Shown here one piece after another: positions 8,556 to 20,001 of a stretch of DNA of 64,000 nt. Position numbers and translations under genes: made by a program. Source of the DNA: Phialophora verrucosa. Its lineage: Eukaryota; Ascomycota; Eurotiomycetes; Chaetothyriales; Herpotrichiellaceae. Position 1 is the stretch's first letter, and every line of letters starts with the position of its first letter. The stretch is from assembly GCA_002099365.1 (NCBI GenBank), contig MSED01000006.1, forward strand, positions 248,001 through 312,000, written 5' to 3'. The notes below the pieces were generated by a model. It was not told the DNA's origin and ran no database searches. It saw only the letters and a program-made list of their open reading frames with translations.

Positions 8556-11376
8556 CTAGTATGCGCCGTACGCCTTTTGAGGTCTCAGTGTCGTCCTGCT
8601 CATCCTCGAAGGCCCAATGTCAATTCTGCTCAGCTCAAGGGCCAACGGATTGTCTTCGCCATATGGCCGTCCCGCACCATAGCCCATCGCCTCAGGCAGC
8701 TGCTGTCTATCACGTGCCATCTTTGTGGGCGTTTGCTGCATGTACTCTGGTCGATATTCGAGTGCATACTGAGAGCCATCACCGCTGCCACCACGAGGGC
8801 TATTGTAGTTTACAGCAGGAACCTGATATTCCGACAATGAAGGTTGCGGAGGTAGTCCACCCGCCGGGGAAGAATGAATGGTATACCGTTGGCTCGTTGG
8901 ACTCGGTCGAAAGTCCACTGAAGGCAAGGTCGGCACAGCAGGGCTTGACTGAGGATGTATGTATGGTTCCGTAGGGAGAGGTCGTTGAGGCATAGGTTTC
9001 CTCAGCCTGTTGCGGCCACTAGGTGATTCTACCTGGGGTGAAACTGGAGCAGCGGGCGGAGATGACTGATACGGTGACGATGCTGGCCCATGAGGAGATG
9101 ACTGGAATGGAGAAGTGGCGATCGAATGCGGCCTTCCAGAAGCAGGCGACGAGCCGGTGCCTCTGTGTAATCTGGCCTCCTCCCGTGTACGGATTTTGAT
9201 GACGTGCTCTGGTTTGCGTTGCTTCCTCTCAGGCTCTGGCGCCCAAGTATCTGCCGGAAGATGATCTGATGGGTCAATTACCCGACCATCGTTCCCAATA
9301 ATCGGACCCTGGTCTCGCAGCTTGTCGACCTCTTGCTGCCGAGCTGCATCTAGTGAGTCTTCTACCGCCGCATAGCCACCATTGTCGACCATAGGACTCG
9401 TTCCCGGATTGAGAGTATCATAAGAATCAGGACCGTACGGGACGGTGCCCGTGCTGTGGCGATCATTTGGCGTTTCAGGGGTAGGTGTGATCGACTTTCG
9501 TGGAATATTGTGATTAGGGTTGGGGCTGATTGCTCGAGGTCGCGCCACAATGAGATCAGCCCTACGTGCGTGTCTTTCATCCTGTAGCTCGAAGTTGTCG
9601 AACGTCTGCGCTCGGCGCGGGGTTGCATAGCCCATGGAATGCCTGACGTCGTCCCGAGGACCTTCTTGGTACTGGCGCTGGATGAGATTGTGATGTGGAA
9701 GCTGTTCTGTACGCAGGGCATCATTGGCAGAAGAAGTTGGTCGAAGTTCGTGGAAGTCGTTGTTGTTCGATTTTCGCTTGTCGGAAGCAAAAACGGGATA
9801 TCGACCATGGTCGGCGAGTAGCTTGGGCTCGTAGGGTTCAAGTGGCGGCAGTTGGCGCTGTAGTTCTTGCCTGGGAGGAGTTGTCGCTTGGGGCTGATTA
9901 CACTCGTGCTCAAGTCTCTGCAGCGGACTTCTCTCCTCCACAGTCTGGAATTGTGTAGGCGCCCGCGGGTACTGTTGTCCATAAGGGTCTCGATAAGGCG
10001 CAGCTATCGGAGCCGGGAGGGGAGGTTCGTGCAAATCGTCGTTCTGTGCTGAGGGCGGCTTCTCTATCCGCGATATCTGACCCCGATGCGCTGGAGGTGG
10101 TGGTGGGGGCTCGTCTTCGTCGAACTGCGGGTCGGGATAACTGGGCGCAACTCGAGGCATGTCTGCCTGGCTGATGGACTGGCGAAGCGGACTATCTCTA
10201 TAAGCTGCATATTTTGTTGGAGATGTGCTCGTCCTGCCGTTCCATTGCTGGTTTTGCACAGCTGCTGTCGGAGGTGTCGCCGGCGGGGAACGATATAAGG
10301 GGGGATCTGGCACGTCGTATGGTGGCTGTGAGGCTGATCGGAAAGGCTGCTCTGGCTGAGGTAGCTCTGATACAGGTCGTGGATGTATGGGTTGAGCTGG
10401 AAGCGGCCTACTCTGAAAAGGATCTTCAGGGAATGCTTCGGGTTCTGGGTAAGGCATCATTGAGGGTTCGCAATCCGGAAAGTCGTTGGAAGTGTGCCTT
10501 CCATGGTATGACGGACTGGACGCGTATTGCGGCTCATACGAGTCCGGCCCGAATTGAGGGTTGAGATCATATCCTACATCATCGGGAGTCTCTGGAACAA
10601 ATTTCTGCTTGGGAGGACGAGGTGGAGGATTCGAGTTGGTGTATCCATGGTTCCCGTACGAGTCAGGGTATTCTTCTGATGGCCAATGGTCAGATGCTGT
10701 GGGGGCAGCCGAAGCCGGCGAGGAGTAGCCGCCAGGGCCTGGTGGGAGGGGGCGTCTCTTGATCTCTCGAGGACCAAGTTGGCGCGGCCCAGAAGCACTG
10801 TTTGGGCCACCACTGGCTACTGAGTGCGACTTGTCTCTTTGCTTTTTCGGTTCCGCCGACAAGTCAGGCTTGGGCCGCGTGTCGTAGTATGTCAGCTCAA
10901 TTCGGATGTCTCCTGCATATTTTCCCTTGAAGTTCAGCTGCCGCCATTGATCGCTCTGTCCACCGCCGGGGACGATGACGTCTTGCAAGTCAATCCAAGC
11001 CTCGCTGATAAGATCCGTTTTCTTGTCGTCGTTGAAGACGGAGCATTTCAATTTGTAGTAGTCGGGCGAGTCGTGGACCGTAAATCGGAGCTCTTGGTCC
11101 CTAGGCCTAGTCAGAAAGTTGTCCAACAAACCCTCAGAAGTCCACGTACCATCTCGGCGTTTGGCCACCTCTTTTGTCTGTATCCGTCTTTTTGGCATCT
11201 TTGCCCAGTCTCATAGCGCAGTATGGATCTTGTTTGCCCATCGTCTTTCGGTTGGGAAGATTCTTCGCCCTGTCCACGACAGCCACCAGCGTGCCAATCT
11301 CGGGTCCATCAAGCGTCATGTCTGCAAAGATCCCAGCTGTATGTGCCGCATTAACGCCCTTCGCCCGGGTCGCCAT
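8556..11376 (-). CDS. Inn1/Fic1-like C2 domain protein of cytokinesis
   Basis: Exons 11376-11150 and 11100-8556 (49-nt intron, GTACGT donor) encode 923 residues. The first ~130 residues form a C2 domain: GTLVAVVDRAKNLPNRKTMGKQDPYC, GGQTPRW joined across the intron to DQELRFTVHD, then KLKCSVFNDDKKTDLISEAWIDL. The remaining ~790 residues are low-complexity and very Pro/Ser/Tyr/Gln-rich with many PxxP motifs, as expected for binding SH3 proteins. Inn1 of budding yeast and Fic1 of fission yeast have this layout and act at the actomyosin ring to promote septum ingression together with F-BAR and SH3 partners. Function is inferred from architecture and C2 similarity. Confidence 0.85.
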
Positions 11377-13073
11377 GATGAGCGAACTGGTGTTGTAGCT
11401 TCGCCCTCCGGAAGGGTCTGTTTGGAGTGGAGAAGCCGAAGCAAGGTTGCAGCATTCCTGGCAGAGAAAAGTGCTGAAAACGCGTCAAGATTGCCTGCTG
11501 CCGGTCACTAGATGCGAAGCAGAGTGCCTGTTATGAGAGTCGAGGACTGTGGAGAGAAGGACAAGCTCAGGCTCGTGTTTGCTTGGAGGGGGTCGAGCCT
11601 TGAAGGCGCCAGCCACGGGATTTACGTATTCGACTTTACAGAAGGCTGGGAATTTGCCGGACGAGGCTCCCTTTGGCGGTAAGCGATGGAATGTCTCACG
11701 CTAATAGTCAGTGAGCAAGCTGCTTTCTGTGTTGATATTACGAATGCCCACGCCTCGAAAAGCTGCACTGCGTCGGTTGCGATGTACATGCGCATTGAAT
11801 TGACATGCATTGGGTTATGCTGTGCTGCACATGGCGTCCGCCAATCACGTCAGTTCCACTGTTTTGGTGACGTTGATCCCAGTACGCCAAGCTTTGTGGC
11901 TGAGCATTCCACCTTGCCGTTTTCGGGCACTCTCTCGTACTCGCACCATTCTTCGGAATTCATGCGGTCTGTCGACTCGCCTACCTTAGGCTGCCAAAGC
12001 TGCATCTCGCTCAGTACAGATAATATTCTCTGCTGAGTGTGTGGATATTCCTCATGCCCTCGAACAATTGACCCCGCCTCCCTATCAGGCCCCCAGAAGC
12101 ATATCTCCCCCTCATCATTCTTCACCGTGCCGGGTCCATGGTATCATCTACCTTTCGCTGTGCCGACTGCCGCAGTCTTTGTCTTCAGAGTTCCCCTCCA
12201 TAAGGACTAGACATGTTCGCGTAGGACGGAACTCAGGCGACCACAATGCCAAATAACTTCTGGTAACTTGAATGGGGGTTGCTGGACCATGTCCCGCTTT
12301 ACCAGGGTGGTCTCGTACTGGACATGGTAAATAACAGGTCCACACGCCGTTCTGCCTCTACGAGGAAGAAATTCTTTCTTTGGCGTCCGCCGACGAGCTC
12401 TTTGCCTGAGCAGCACCAACATTGAAGCCCTCTCGCTGAGAACATCCTTTTGTGGCTCCCAGGTAGAGCACAATATTGTGGAGTCGTAAGAATGAAGGGT
12501 GGCGGCAGCGTAAACAATGTCGAGGTCGCTGTCTGAGTTTCGAACGAGCCCTTCGAATGAATCGTAAGCCCTTAACATAGACATCGACATGATCTCGTTG
12601 ACATAGTCCCATGCATCAGAGGGAGCGATCTGCTGGCCGCTGGACGGACTTTATGCGTGACGTCGTGGATGTCGCGACTGGCAGGATCAGCTAAAAGATC
12701 TCTGGTGAATGTAATCATGTTACCTCCGAGGACTGGAATCGGTCAGTCTGGCGCTTGGCGAATTTGAACCTAGCAATACTTGTTTACAGCGTCCTCTCGG
12801 ATGGTAGTTGAAGCCATGATTGCAATGTGGTCTGGACCTCGTCGAGTCAATCAACTTATACGGCAAATGAGAGGAATTCTATGCAGAAATCCAAGTTCAT
12901 CCAAGCCCCTTGTGGGCTGTGTCAGATACAGCATTAACAGTCAGCCCATCTTCAGTAGAAAAGTGGTAGAACTGGAACACTGCTGCTGGAGAGATAGCTG
13001 TATATCGCTGCTGTTGGCCTTGGTGGGTGTGTTGTGGCGGCTTGGGGATCGTAGTGATAGACGACTGGTCCCC
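11377..13073. other. Intergenic, one weak gene candidate
   Basis: 1.7 kb upstream of the C2-protein gene and downstream of Utp15. On the minus strand an open frame ending at 12207 (127 codons from the ATG at 12590, extendable upstream to an acceptor-like CAG) has coding-like composition but no recognisable family. Nothing else is supported. Confidence 0.4.
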
Positions 13074-14675
13074 TCAACCAGGCGTTTGAGAAGTCAGAAG
13101 ATCCAGCATTCCCTTGGTCATTGCCGCTTCTTGTGCCCGACTGGTTTCTTCGTGAACCCGCTCGCGCAATCTCTTGACCTGCTTCGCCAGAGTGTCGCTC
13201 TCAAATAAGTGTTTCGAATACAGGTCCATTATATTCATCGAGATCTCCACACATAAGGAGACGAAGGCCGTGTTACTGATAGTTTTCCAGACCCATTGTA
13301 TGATGGGTTGGAGGTCGGACTCAGTGCGATCTTCCAGGGCTGTACGCAATGCAGATCGATAGCGGAGAGTGTTGAGCAGTGTTGCGATAGTGAGCGTATC
13401 CGAGCCTCGCAAAGCTGTATCAACAGCCTCTCGATATCTGCCCTCGCGCAATTCTCTCTCCCATAGGTGCAACTTCTTCTGCTTTGGTCGAACGTTGCCC
13501 TCGATGATAATGTCAGCGTCTTCACCGGCGTAATCCCGGCCTCTCAAACGCTTCTCCAGGCCTCGGGGTCGTTTCTTCGCCTGTTTCTTGTCGTATTCTT
13601 CGATCTGGCCGGCAATCAATGCATCCATCTGTTTTTGTCTTTCCCGCTCCTTCACTTTCTGTTCACCTGACAATCGGGTTCGAATGCTGAGCTGGCCACT
13701 AGACATACCCACAACCACATGTTTGTCTTCACGAGGGGTCCCCGTGCCGATGACGGACAGAGAAAGAATGCCTGCCGGGTACTTGGAGCCTGCGACCACG
13801 TTCCATCCGGACGTCTCGAAGACCTTGAGATGCCCGTCCAAGCCACCACTGACAACTCTCGAGCCGTTTGAGGCAAGACATAATGAAGTGACGGTCTTCT
13901 GGTGGTTCTTAATCATCTGTAGCGGTCTGCCCGCCACAATGTCCAAGACTGCAACTTGATTTTCGGCTGAAGCAAGAATTACTGTGCCGGATGGCATGCA
14001 CAGAATATCTTCAACTGCCGCAACGTGTTTGAACGTCATGACGGCGGCTTTGGAGGCGCGGGAATCCCACAGCCTGACAGTCTGGTCATAGCTGCCCGAC
14101 ACCATAAGGTTGCTTGATTGCCCAGGAAGGAAGCTGCCGGTCCGAACATAGTCCATGTGACCATGAAATGTCTGAACGCTGGCATCGCTCGGAAGATCCC
14201 ATAGCCTGACTGTCCTGTCGTCGCCGCAGCTCATCAAAGCAGTTGTCTCCCTCGAGCTCCATCTGACCGTATGTACAGGCTGTTTCTGCTCCTTCCAAGT
14301 TTTGAGAATTGCTCTTGAGTTGACGTCGAACACTTGAATAGCTCCAGTTTCATCCCCCGCAGCAAGGACTCGTCCATCATATCTTGCCTCCGCACCGTAG
14401 GCGACGTCGTCAAATCGCGTAATAGTCTTTAGGAGATTGCGGGTCTTGTGTGAGAATAGTTGGACTCGTGCGCCGGTCGTCACAACAAAGAATTCTGGCG
14501 TGGCCTGTCCCGGAGCTGTCGGCTGCGGTTGCGAGATGTGTGTAACAGCATGCTTTGTTGGAGACGCAAGGTTTAGAGGTGATTTGAACGATCGCCAGTA
14601 CCTCTGCTCTGGTGTAAGAGAGGAAATCCGCGCAGGTAGTTTGACCTGAGCGATCGGCTGGACATCAGCAGCCAT
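13074..14675 (-). CDS. UTP15: U3 snoRNP component Utp15 (WD40, t-UTP)
   Basis: A 533-residue intronless protein; start chosen at ATG 14675 (MAADVQPIAQVKLP), the first ATG in frame. WD40 repeats cover about residues 40-330, with clear examples GAIQVFDVNSRAILKTW, DRTVRLWDLPSDASVQTF and YDQTVRLWDSRASKAAVMTF. The C-terminal third holds the UTP15_C domain: KLHLWERELREGRYREAVDTAL and LQPIIQWVWKTISN. In yeast Utp15 belongs to the t-UTP subcomplex that binds early pre-rRNA in the nucleolus, couples transcription by Pol I to processing, and is needed for 18S rRNA. Length and domain order match the family. Confidence 0.95.
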   Translation of the reverse strand: MAADVQPIAQVKLPARISSLTPEQRYWRSFKSPLNLASPTKHAVTHISQPQPTAPGQATPEFFVVTTGARVQLFSHKTRNLLKTITRFDDVAYGAEARYDGRVLAAGDETGAIQVFDVNSRAILKTWKEQKQPVHTVRWSSRETTALMSCGDDRTVRLWDLPSDASVQTFHGHMDYVRTGSFLPGQSSNLMVSGSYDQTVRLWDSRASKAAVMTFKHVAAVEDILCMPSGTVILASAENQVAVLDIVAGRPLQMIKNHQKTVTSLCLASNGSRVVSGGLDGHLKVFETSGWNVVAGSKYPAGILSLSVIGTGTPREDKHVVVGMSSGQLSIRTRLSGEQKVKERERQKQMDALIAGQIEEYDKKQAKKRPRGLEKRLRGRDYAGEDADIIIEGNVRPKQKKLHLWERELREGRYREAVDTALRGSDTLTIATLLNTLRYRSALRTALEDRTESDLQPIIQWVWKTISNTAFVSLCVEISMNIMDLYSKHLFESDTLAKQVKRLRERVHEETSRAQEAAMTKGMLDLLTSQTPG

Positions 14676-15839
14676 CTTTCTTGAGACCAATCTACCGATT
14701 TCTCGACCGGCGAGAATGTTGCTCAGTCAAAGACTTCTGACTTTGTCGCGCAAAGTCGACGGTGCAGAAAATAATCTGAAGCACCGAAGATTTGCCGGCG
14801 GCTCCACCTGTCAGAAAAATGACATGCGCTTTCACTCTACCACGATATGTCACCGTGGCATACGACGTCCTGGAGCAAGGCTAAGGTACGCTGCCATAAT
14901 GCAAACAGCTTCTAGGCTCTACCTAGATACTCCTCTCATCAAGTTGGCGCGCTTGAATGGCCGCCTTCTGCGTCTGTGCAACGATTCTTTTGGCACAATG
15001 TCTGTCCATCAACCACGCTCGTGACATGATGATGTCTCTTGACAAATTCGACGCTTCAAACCCGTAGCAACTCGACGACTCTGCGGGAATATTGGAGCTG
15101 CCTTAGCGACCTTGCAACTTTGACAAGCATATTCAAGCTGTGTGTAGGCCTAGTTGAGGGTTCACACTTGGCACATGATCATGTTTTATACCCTGGTAAA
15201 AGTTGGAAATGCCGAAGGGCGACCTTTGTGACTCCCCTTCGCCTTGACACGAGAAACCAACGCATAGAGGTGGCCTCAACGTAGTTGGACACGGTGGAAG
15301 ACGCCCAGGTCAAGTGTGAACCCTCTGCTGAGGCAATCTGACTCAATTTGGTCCCTACGAAAACTGGGGCTTTTGTATTCAACGGGTGAATCAAAGCATG
15401 CTTTTCGAGATCAAGTCACACGGCCGTTCAATTTACCCAGGAGTAGAAAGAGATGGTATTTCCGGGGTGCGGCAAGAGCGGGTATCTTGTAGGACAAGAC
15501 CAAAGAGCAAACAACAGGAAGGTGAGAGGATGCTTCACAGCCCTTCTTCCACACCAACCATCTTCCGATACTGTTCACGCCCGACTACGGTAGTCCACCA
15601 TACTTCGAGATTCGTTCATTGATAAATCACTATCGATCATCCGACAGCGACGGCGACAAGCTATTGTACGAGCTAACGAATTATCCCTTGGCTCAAGAAC
15701 TGGGTGGTGTATTGCGGCGACTAACGACTCCTCGTCGAGATGTTTATCAGGTGAGGGCTTGTCATTTGCGTACATACGTCTACCAGGTGGCCGTCGCTAA
15801 AGTATACGCGTCGCTCACATCCCTCCCTTCCGTTATCTC
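14676..15839. other. Intergenic with an inverted repeat
   Basis: 1.16 kb between the start of Utp15 and the aspartic protease. No gene is recognised. A 15-bp inverted repeat lies at 15156-15170 and 15311-15325 and is listed separately. Confidence 0.5.
15156..15325. repeat. 15-bp inverted repeat with 140-bp spacer
   Basis: GAGGGTTCACACTTG at 15156-15170 reappears as its reverse complement CAAGTGTGAACCCTC at 15311-15325. The arms are perfect. It could be the remnant of a short non-autonomous element; no target-site duplication is obvious. Confidence 0.6.
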
Positions 15840-17409
15840 ATGAGACTCAGTTCAACCCCTTTCCATCCATTGTATTGTACCAGGCCGCGTTCAAACAATA
15901 GCTGACCTCCGACTCTGCAGCAGTACTGTTATAGTCAACCTTCTTTTCCTAGCTGCTACGGCCATCTCCACTGTCACTCGGGTTCCCGTGCGCCGCTACA
16001 CCAACAACGATGCCGATGGGACCAAGCAACTTATCTGGCTTTACAACAAGTATAACATCACCCCAACCCGCCCTGGACCGTTCTATCGTGACAAAAACAA
16101 TGTGCTGAAGAAGCGTCAAAATAGCGGTCCCTCCACTGGAGTGTACGTAGCTTTCCTTTCAGACCTTCTATATCACTGAACCCGTGGACAGCACTGCCGA
16201 TGATCAGCAGAATGACACATTCTACACCTGCCCTATCTTGATTGGTACTCCCGGCCAACAACTTGAAGTGGTAAGTCGCCCAGGGTCATGTCCGGAACTT
16301 GGGTTCTGATACTGTCTTAATAGACATTCGACTCCGGCTCTGCCGACACTTGGGTATGGCGTCCTCCATTGGCTCATCTAGTGACGCTCACAGTTGACAT
16401 ATCTCAGGTTTGGTCCTCTCAGCTCTCGCCCGAGACCATCGCCTTTGCCAATTCTCGCAAAGCTGCAATCTATGATCCCGCCAAGTCAACTTCTTACACA
16501 AACTTGACTGGCAGTACGTGGCTCGTACGCTATGGCGATGGCTCATCGGCGTCAGGCAAGGTTGTCACAGATGTCCTCCGTGTCGGCGACATCACCATTG
16601 AAAATCAGGCAATTGAAATCGCCAGCACTCTGTCATACTCCTTTATCACCCAAGCAGCTTCCGAGGGCATCTTAGGGTTGGCATTCAGCAAACTCAATAG
16701 AGTCCAACCTGTCCCTCAGCAGACGCCCCTCGACAGTATGATTGCGCAAAAGGACATCTCCAGTGATCAAGCGCTGTTCACGTGCTATTTGGGCTCTTAC
16801 AAAGATGTCGGTGATGCGGATCAGGGTGAATCATTCTTCACATTTGGCAATATCGACGAAGACGTGGTAAGAGCCACGGGCAGGCAGATCAGCTACACTC
16901 CTGTCAATGACACGAATGGGTTCTGGCAGGTCGACTCTGAATTCGTCACCATCAATGGGAAGAGGACTGTGCTAGCAGGTAATACTGCCATTGTTGACAC
17001 CGGGACCACCCTGGTGATCATCGAAGACGAGCTGGTCGAGCAGATCTATTCCGCGATTCCAGGAGCCAGATATGATGCACAGGAGGGAGGCTGGGTTTTC
17101 CCTGCCAACACGCCTGCTGATAAGATGCCAACTGTCGGCTTGGCTGTTGGTCAAACCGAGATCATCATTGAAAAGGAACACCTGGGTTTCACCCCTGTCA
17201 TGAAGACAGGAATGGTCTACGGTGGCATTCAAGGTCGCGGCAGTTCGAAATACAACATCTTCGGCGATACCTTCTTGAAATGTGTCTATGCGGTAAGATT
17301 GCTGCGATCGTGTGAAGCGCGCTACTGACGGTGGCAGGTCTTCGATGCAGGCAACAAACGGTTCGGCGTCGTGCAACGCGTCGACGTAACCCAGAACATT
17401 GCGGGCTAG
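15840..17409 (+). CDS. Secreted pepsin-like aspartic protease (A1 family)
   Basis: Exons 15840-15871, 15921-16142, 16192-16270, 16324-16353, 16408-17292 and 17338-17409 give 439 residues. The short first exon joined to exon 2 makes a hydrophobic signal sequence (VIVNLLFLAATAIS). A basic propeptide follows with a KKR site, then the mature enzyme. Catalytic Asp114 lies in FDSGSADTW on the 30-nt exon 4; Asp318 lies in AIVDTGTTLV. The flap segment YGDGSSASGKV (Tyr about 75 residues after the first Asp in the usual order) is present, and FGDTFLKCVYAVFDAGNKRFG closes the fold. Secreted acid endopeptidase by family. No GPI-type C-terminal tail is visible. The first exon is the least certain part. 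Confidence 0.88.
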
Positions 17410-17799
17410 GAGGACCCTAGGCGCAAAGGATCAAAGACTGGCTGGTCGTGATGGTTGCTGTGTCGGCGTGCTTCTGCCGAGCATAAATGGCATCGCTCAT
17501 AGAGTAATATCGAATCCTTGGTGGAGGACATCTGAACTCGGCGATTCTCTGGCTCTATTCTTATGCTCGTTCGCATCATTGAGGCACACCTGCTCCTCAG
17601 TAATCTTTACTCTTGTTGCTTCGGGATACGCCTGTCAGAGAAGTCGATTCACGTTCGGGCAGGATAATGCTCCTGGTCGCTCTTTCCCGCATGTTGTGAA
17701 TTTATTCGCCCAACTCACTTCCATTATATAACGCCGGATGATTTGCCTTGCTCGCTCTCCATCTCTTGCGCTCTTCATTCTCTTCACGAAAATTTCACC
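17410..17799. other. Intergenic, promoter of the mannosyltransferase gene
   Basis: Short region between two genes in the same direction. It contains a TATA-like element (listed) and no recognisable gene. Confidence 0.5.
17725..17731 (+). promoter_or_regulatory. TATA-like box of the CAP59-type gene
   Basis: TATATAA lies 69 nt upstream of the start codon at 17800, a usual core-promoter position. Confidence 0.45.
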
Positions 17800-19335
17800 A
17801 TGAGGAAATTTGCGGCGTCTCTGAGTCAGGCTCTCCTTCTTCTCATTCTCTTTGTCCTCATTGTGATCCAACAGCTCCATGAGGAGCCCCTCATTGACAG
17901 AGTGCTAGACAGCCTCCATTCTGTCTCAAATGGTACCAGCTCGGCGGCCAGGAGCCCGACTGACCGCAGCTTTCCATATCACTCATCGAACTGGTCTTCT
18001 TCTCAGCATACTCTCGTCACACCCACGTCACATCATGCTATTCCTCAACAGTCCGAGAACACTGCCCGACTTGCGTCTACACCTTCCCGTTCTGACAAGC
18101 TGATACCGCACATTTCGCCCGGACTGCTACATGAGGAAACTAGCCGCCGTCTCACTTCTACCTCGACTTCTCCTCAGACCACTGTATCCCAGATATTGCA
18201 AATCGACTGTGACAGGAGGTCGGTGGAGCCTGGTTTGCTCAGCAAAGTCGACGGTTATATTGCTTCAACCATGAGCCCCAGCGAAACTGGTCTCCAGCGG
18301 CTCCAATGTCCTCCACTGAACACGACGAGATACTCCACACTACGCTCTCTCTTTCCTTCAATTAAGCCAAGTTACTTCTTTGCAATGAACCTCCACCAGT
18401 CTGTCCATGTCATTCCACAGCTTCTCGGTGCCATTGTTGAGGCAATCCGCCTCCTCGGCCCTGAGCGCTGTGTCATCTCAGTTGTCGAGGGCAGATCAAC
18501 AGACGGTACATTTGAAATCTTGAGGGGCATGGTGAAGGAGATGGAGCACCTCGGTGTGTCTTACTTCCTGTCTTGCAATGAGTTACAGCCGGGTGGAAAC
18601 GGGATGGAACGTATCTCGACTCTTGCTGAGCTCAGGAACTTGGCTCTCCGACCGTTGACGAGACATCCGGACCAGTTCGACTTGTCAACGACGATCGTCT
18701 TCTTGAATGACATTGCACCATGTGGCGAAGACATCCTGGAACTCATCCTACAGCGAGCGCTTCTGAAGGCCGACATGACCTGCGGGATGGACTGGTACAA
18801 CTTGGACGATGGAGAAGGTGGTACCTTCTACGACTCGTGGATCGGACGGCAGATGAATGGGGAGACGTTCTTTGAGGTACCACAAAGCACGTCCTGGGAT
18901 TTTTCGAAGAATCTGTTCTGGGACCATGAGACGAGCAAGTTACGATACTCGCTCGGTCGACCATTGCAAGTGTTTTCCTGCTGGAACGGTGCGGCGGCGA
19001 TAGCGGCCAAACCATTCTTGGACGGAAAAATACGGTTCAGGACAGAGGCGGAGGGCGAATGCCATCTTGGAGAGCCGGTCCATCTAGCAAAAGATCTCTG
19101 GAGACTGGGTTACGGCAAGATCGCCGTGATCCCAAGCATCAATATCGGGTACTCGGTCGGAGAGTCGATGATAGCAAAAGACATGCACGGGTGGGTATCG
19201 GAGACGGTGGAGTATGGATCTAGGGAGCTCGATCGAATTGTTTGGCAGGAAAAGCCGCCAGGTCAAATAAAATGTTTGGAAGGAGATTGGCACAAGCCAT
19301 CGTGGGAGCCTTTTGATCTTCACACTGTGAAATGA
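17800..19335 (+). CDS. CAP59/CMT1-type alpha-1,3-mannosyltransferase
   Basis: A 511-residue intronless type II membrane protein; start at ATG 17800 with a favourable TTCACC context. A signal-anchor helix (ALLLLILFVLIVI) is followed by a Ser/Thr-rich stem of ~150 residues and a C-terminal CAP59_mtransfer domain. Family markers are NLHQSVHVIPQLLGAIVEAI, SVVEGRSTDGTFEIL, ELRNLALRPL, TIVFLNDIAPCGEDILELI, DMTCGMDWY, FYDSWIGRQMNG and VFSCWNGAAAI. Members work in the Golgi on mannose-containing glycans; the prototypes make Cryptococcus capsule but many moulds without a capsule carry copies, where the acceptor is unknown. Confidence 0.9.
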   Translation: MRKFAASLSQALLLLILFVLIVIQQLHEEPLIDRVLDSLHSVSNGTSSAARSPTDRSFPYHSSNWSSSQHTLVTPTSHHAIPQQSENTARLASTPSRSDKLIPHISPGLLHEETSRRLTSTSTSPQTTVSQILQIDCDRRSVEPGLLSKVDGYIASTMSPSETGLQRLQCPPLNTTRYSTLRSLFPSIKPSYFFAMNLHQSVHVIPQLLGAIVEAIRLLGPERCVISVVEGRSTDGTFEILRGMVKEMEHLGVSYFLSCNELQPGGNGMERISTLAELRNLALRPLTRHPDQFDLSTTIVFLNDIAPCGEDILELILQRALLKADMTCGMDWYNLDDGEGGTFYDSWIGRQMNGETFFEVPQSTSWDFSKNLFWDHETSKLRYSLGRPLQVFSCWNGAAAIAAKPFLDGKIRFRTEAEGECHLGEPVHLAKDLWRLGYGKIAVIPSINIGYSVGESMIAKDMHGWVSETVEYGSRELDRIVWQEKPPGQIKCLEGDWHKPSWEPFDLHTVK

Positions 19336-20001
19336 TCAAAAATGGTCAAATTTCTGCTCAGAAGCATCTTGATGTTCGAAGTAAGGCATGTCGACTGGGG
19401 GCGCTATCCTTCACACATCACGCTTCGAATTTAATAGTATCACCGATATTCCTGTGTTAGGAGTGAAAGTCAAGGTCACTGCACTTCGTGCCGTAATATT
19501 TATTACGTCTGTCGTGCTGAGACGTGACACGCAATTTACTCCAGGACCAATCATACCAAAGCCCCTCTCCACTCATCACACTTCGTATAAAAGCACAAAA
19601 AAGATACACCTCAAGTCGAACCATATCCTTCAACAAAATAAGCAGAAATGCAATCCAAAAAAAGAAAAGAGGCCTGCAAAGCAGGCACAGTATGTGGTCC
19701 AAAGATTGATAAATGGAGTATATTGGGCGTAGCCACGGCCATCTCTGGTAAAAGGCAAGAAATGGATTCTGCAATAGCTCGTCCCACTCCAACTAGAATT
19801 TTGGTTATTGCAAAATATAATCATGATTTCAAGCACTGTCACGTGCAACACCCCACGTTCACCCAACAGCCAGAGTCTCCCCGCATTTCACGCAGCTGCA
19901 GTAATTATCTCGTATTGCAGCAGCCAGCGCAGTGCGTTCATTTGTTCATTCTTCCCCGCCTACGCAGCCACACATTCTTTGCACAAGGGAAAGCGAAAGG
20001 G
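19336..20001. other. Upstream region of the HIT gene
   Basis: A TATA box at 19586-19593 is followed by an ATG at 19648 that stays in frame, without a stop, to the HIT start codon at 20002 (see finding). No separate gene is recognised. Confidence 0.5.
19586..19593 (+). promoter_or_regulatory. TATA box upstream of a possible extended HIT start
   Basis: TATAAAAG lies about 60 nt upstream of the ATG at 19648, but more than 400 nt upstream of the conserved HIT start at 20002. Confidence 0.45.

Noticed and set aside
12757..12770. tRNA B-box-like sequence on the minus strand (GGTTCAAATTC)
   Set aside because: No A box at the right distance and no acceptor stem can be formed.
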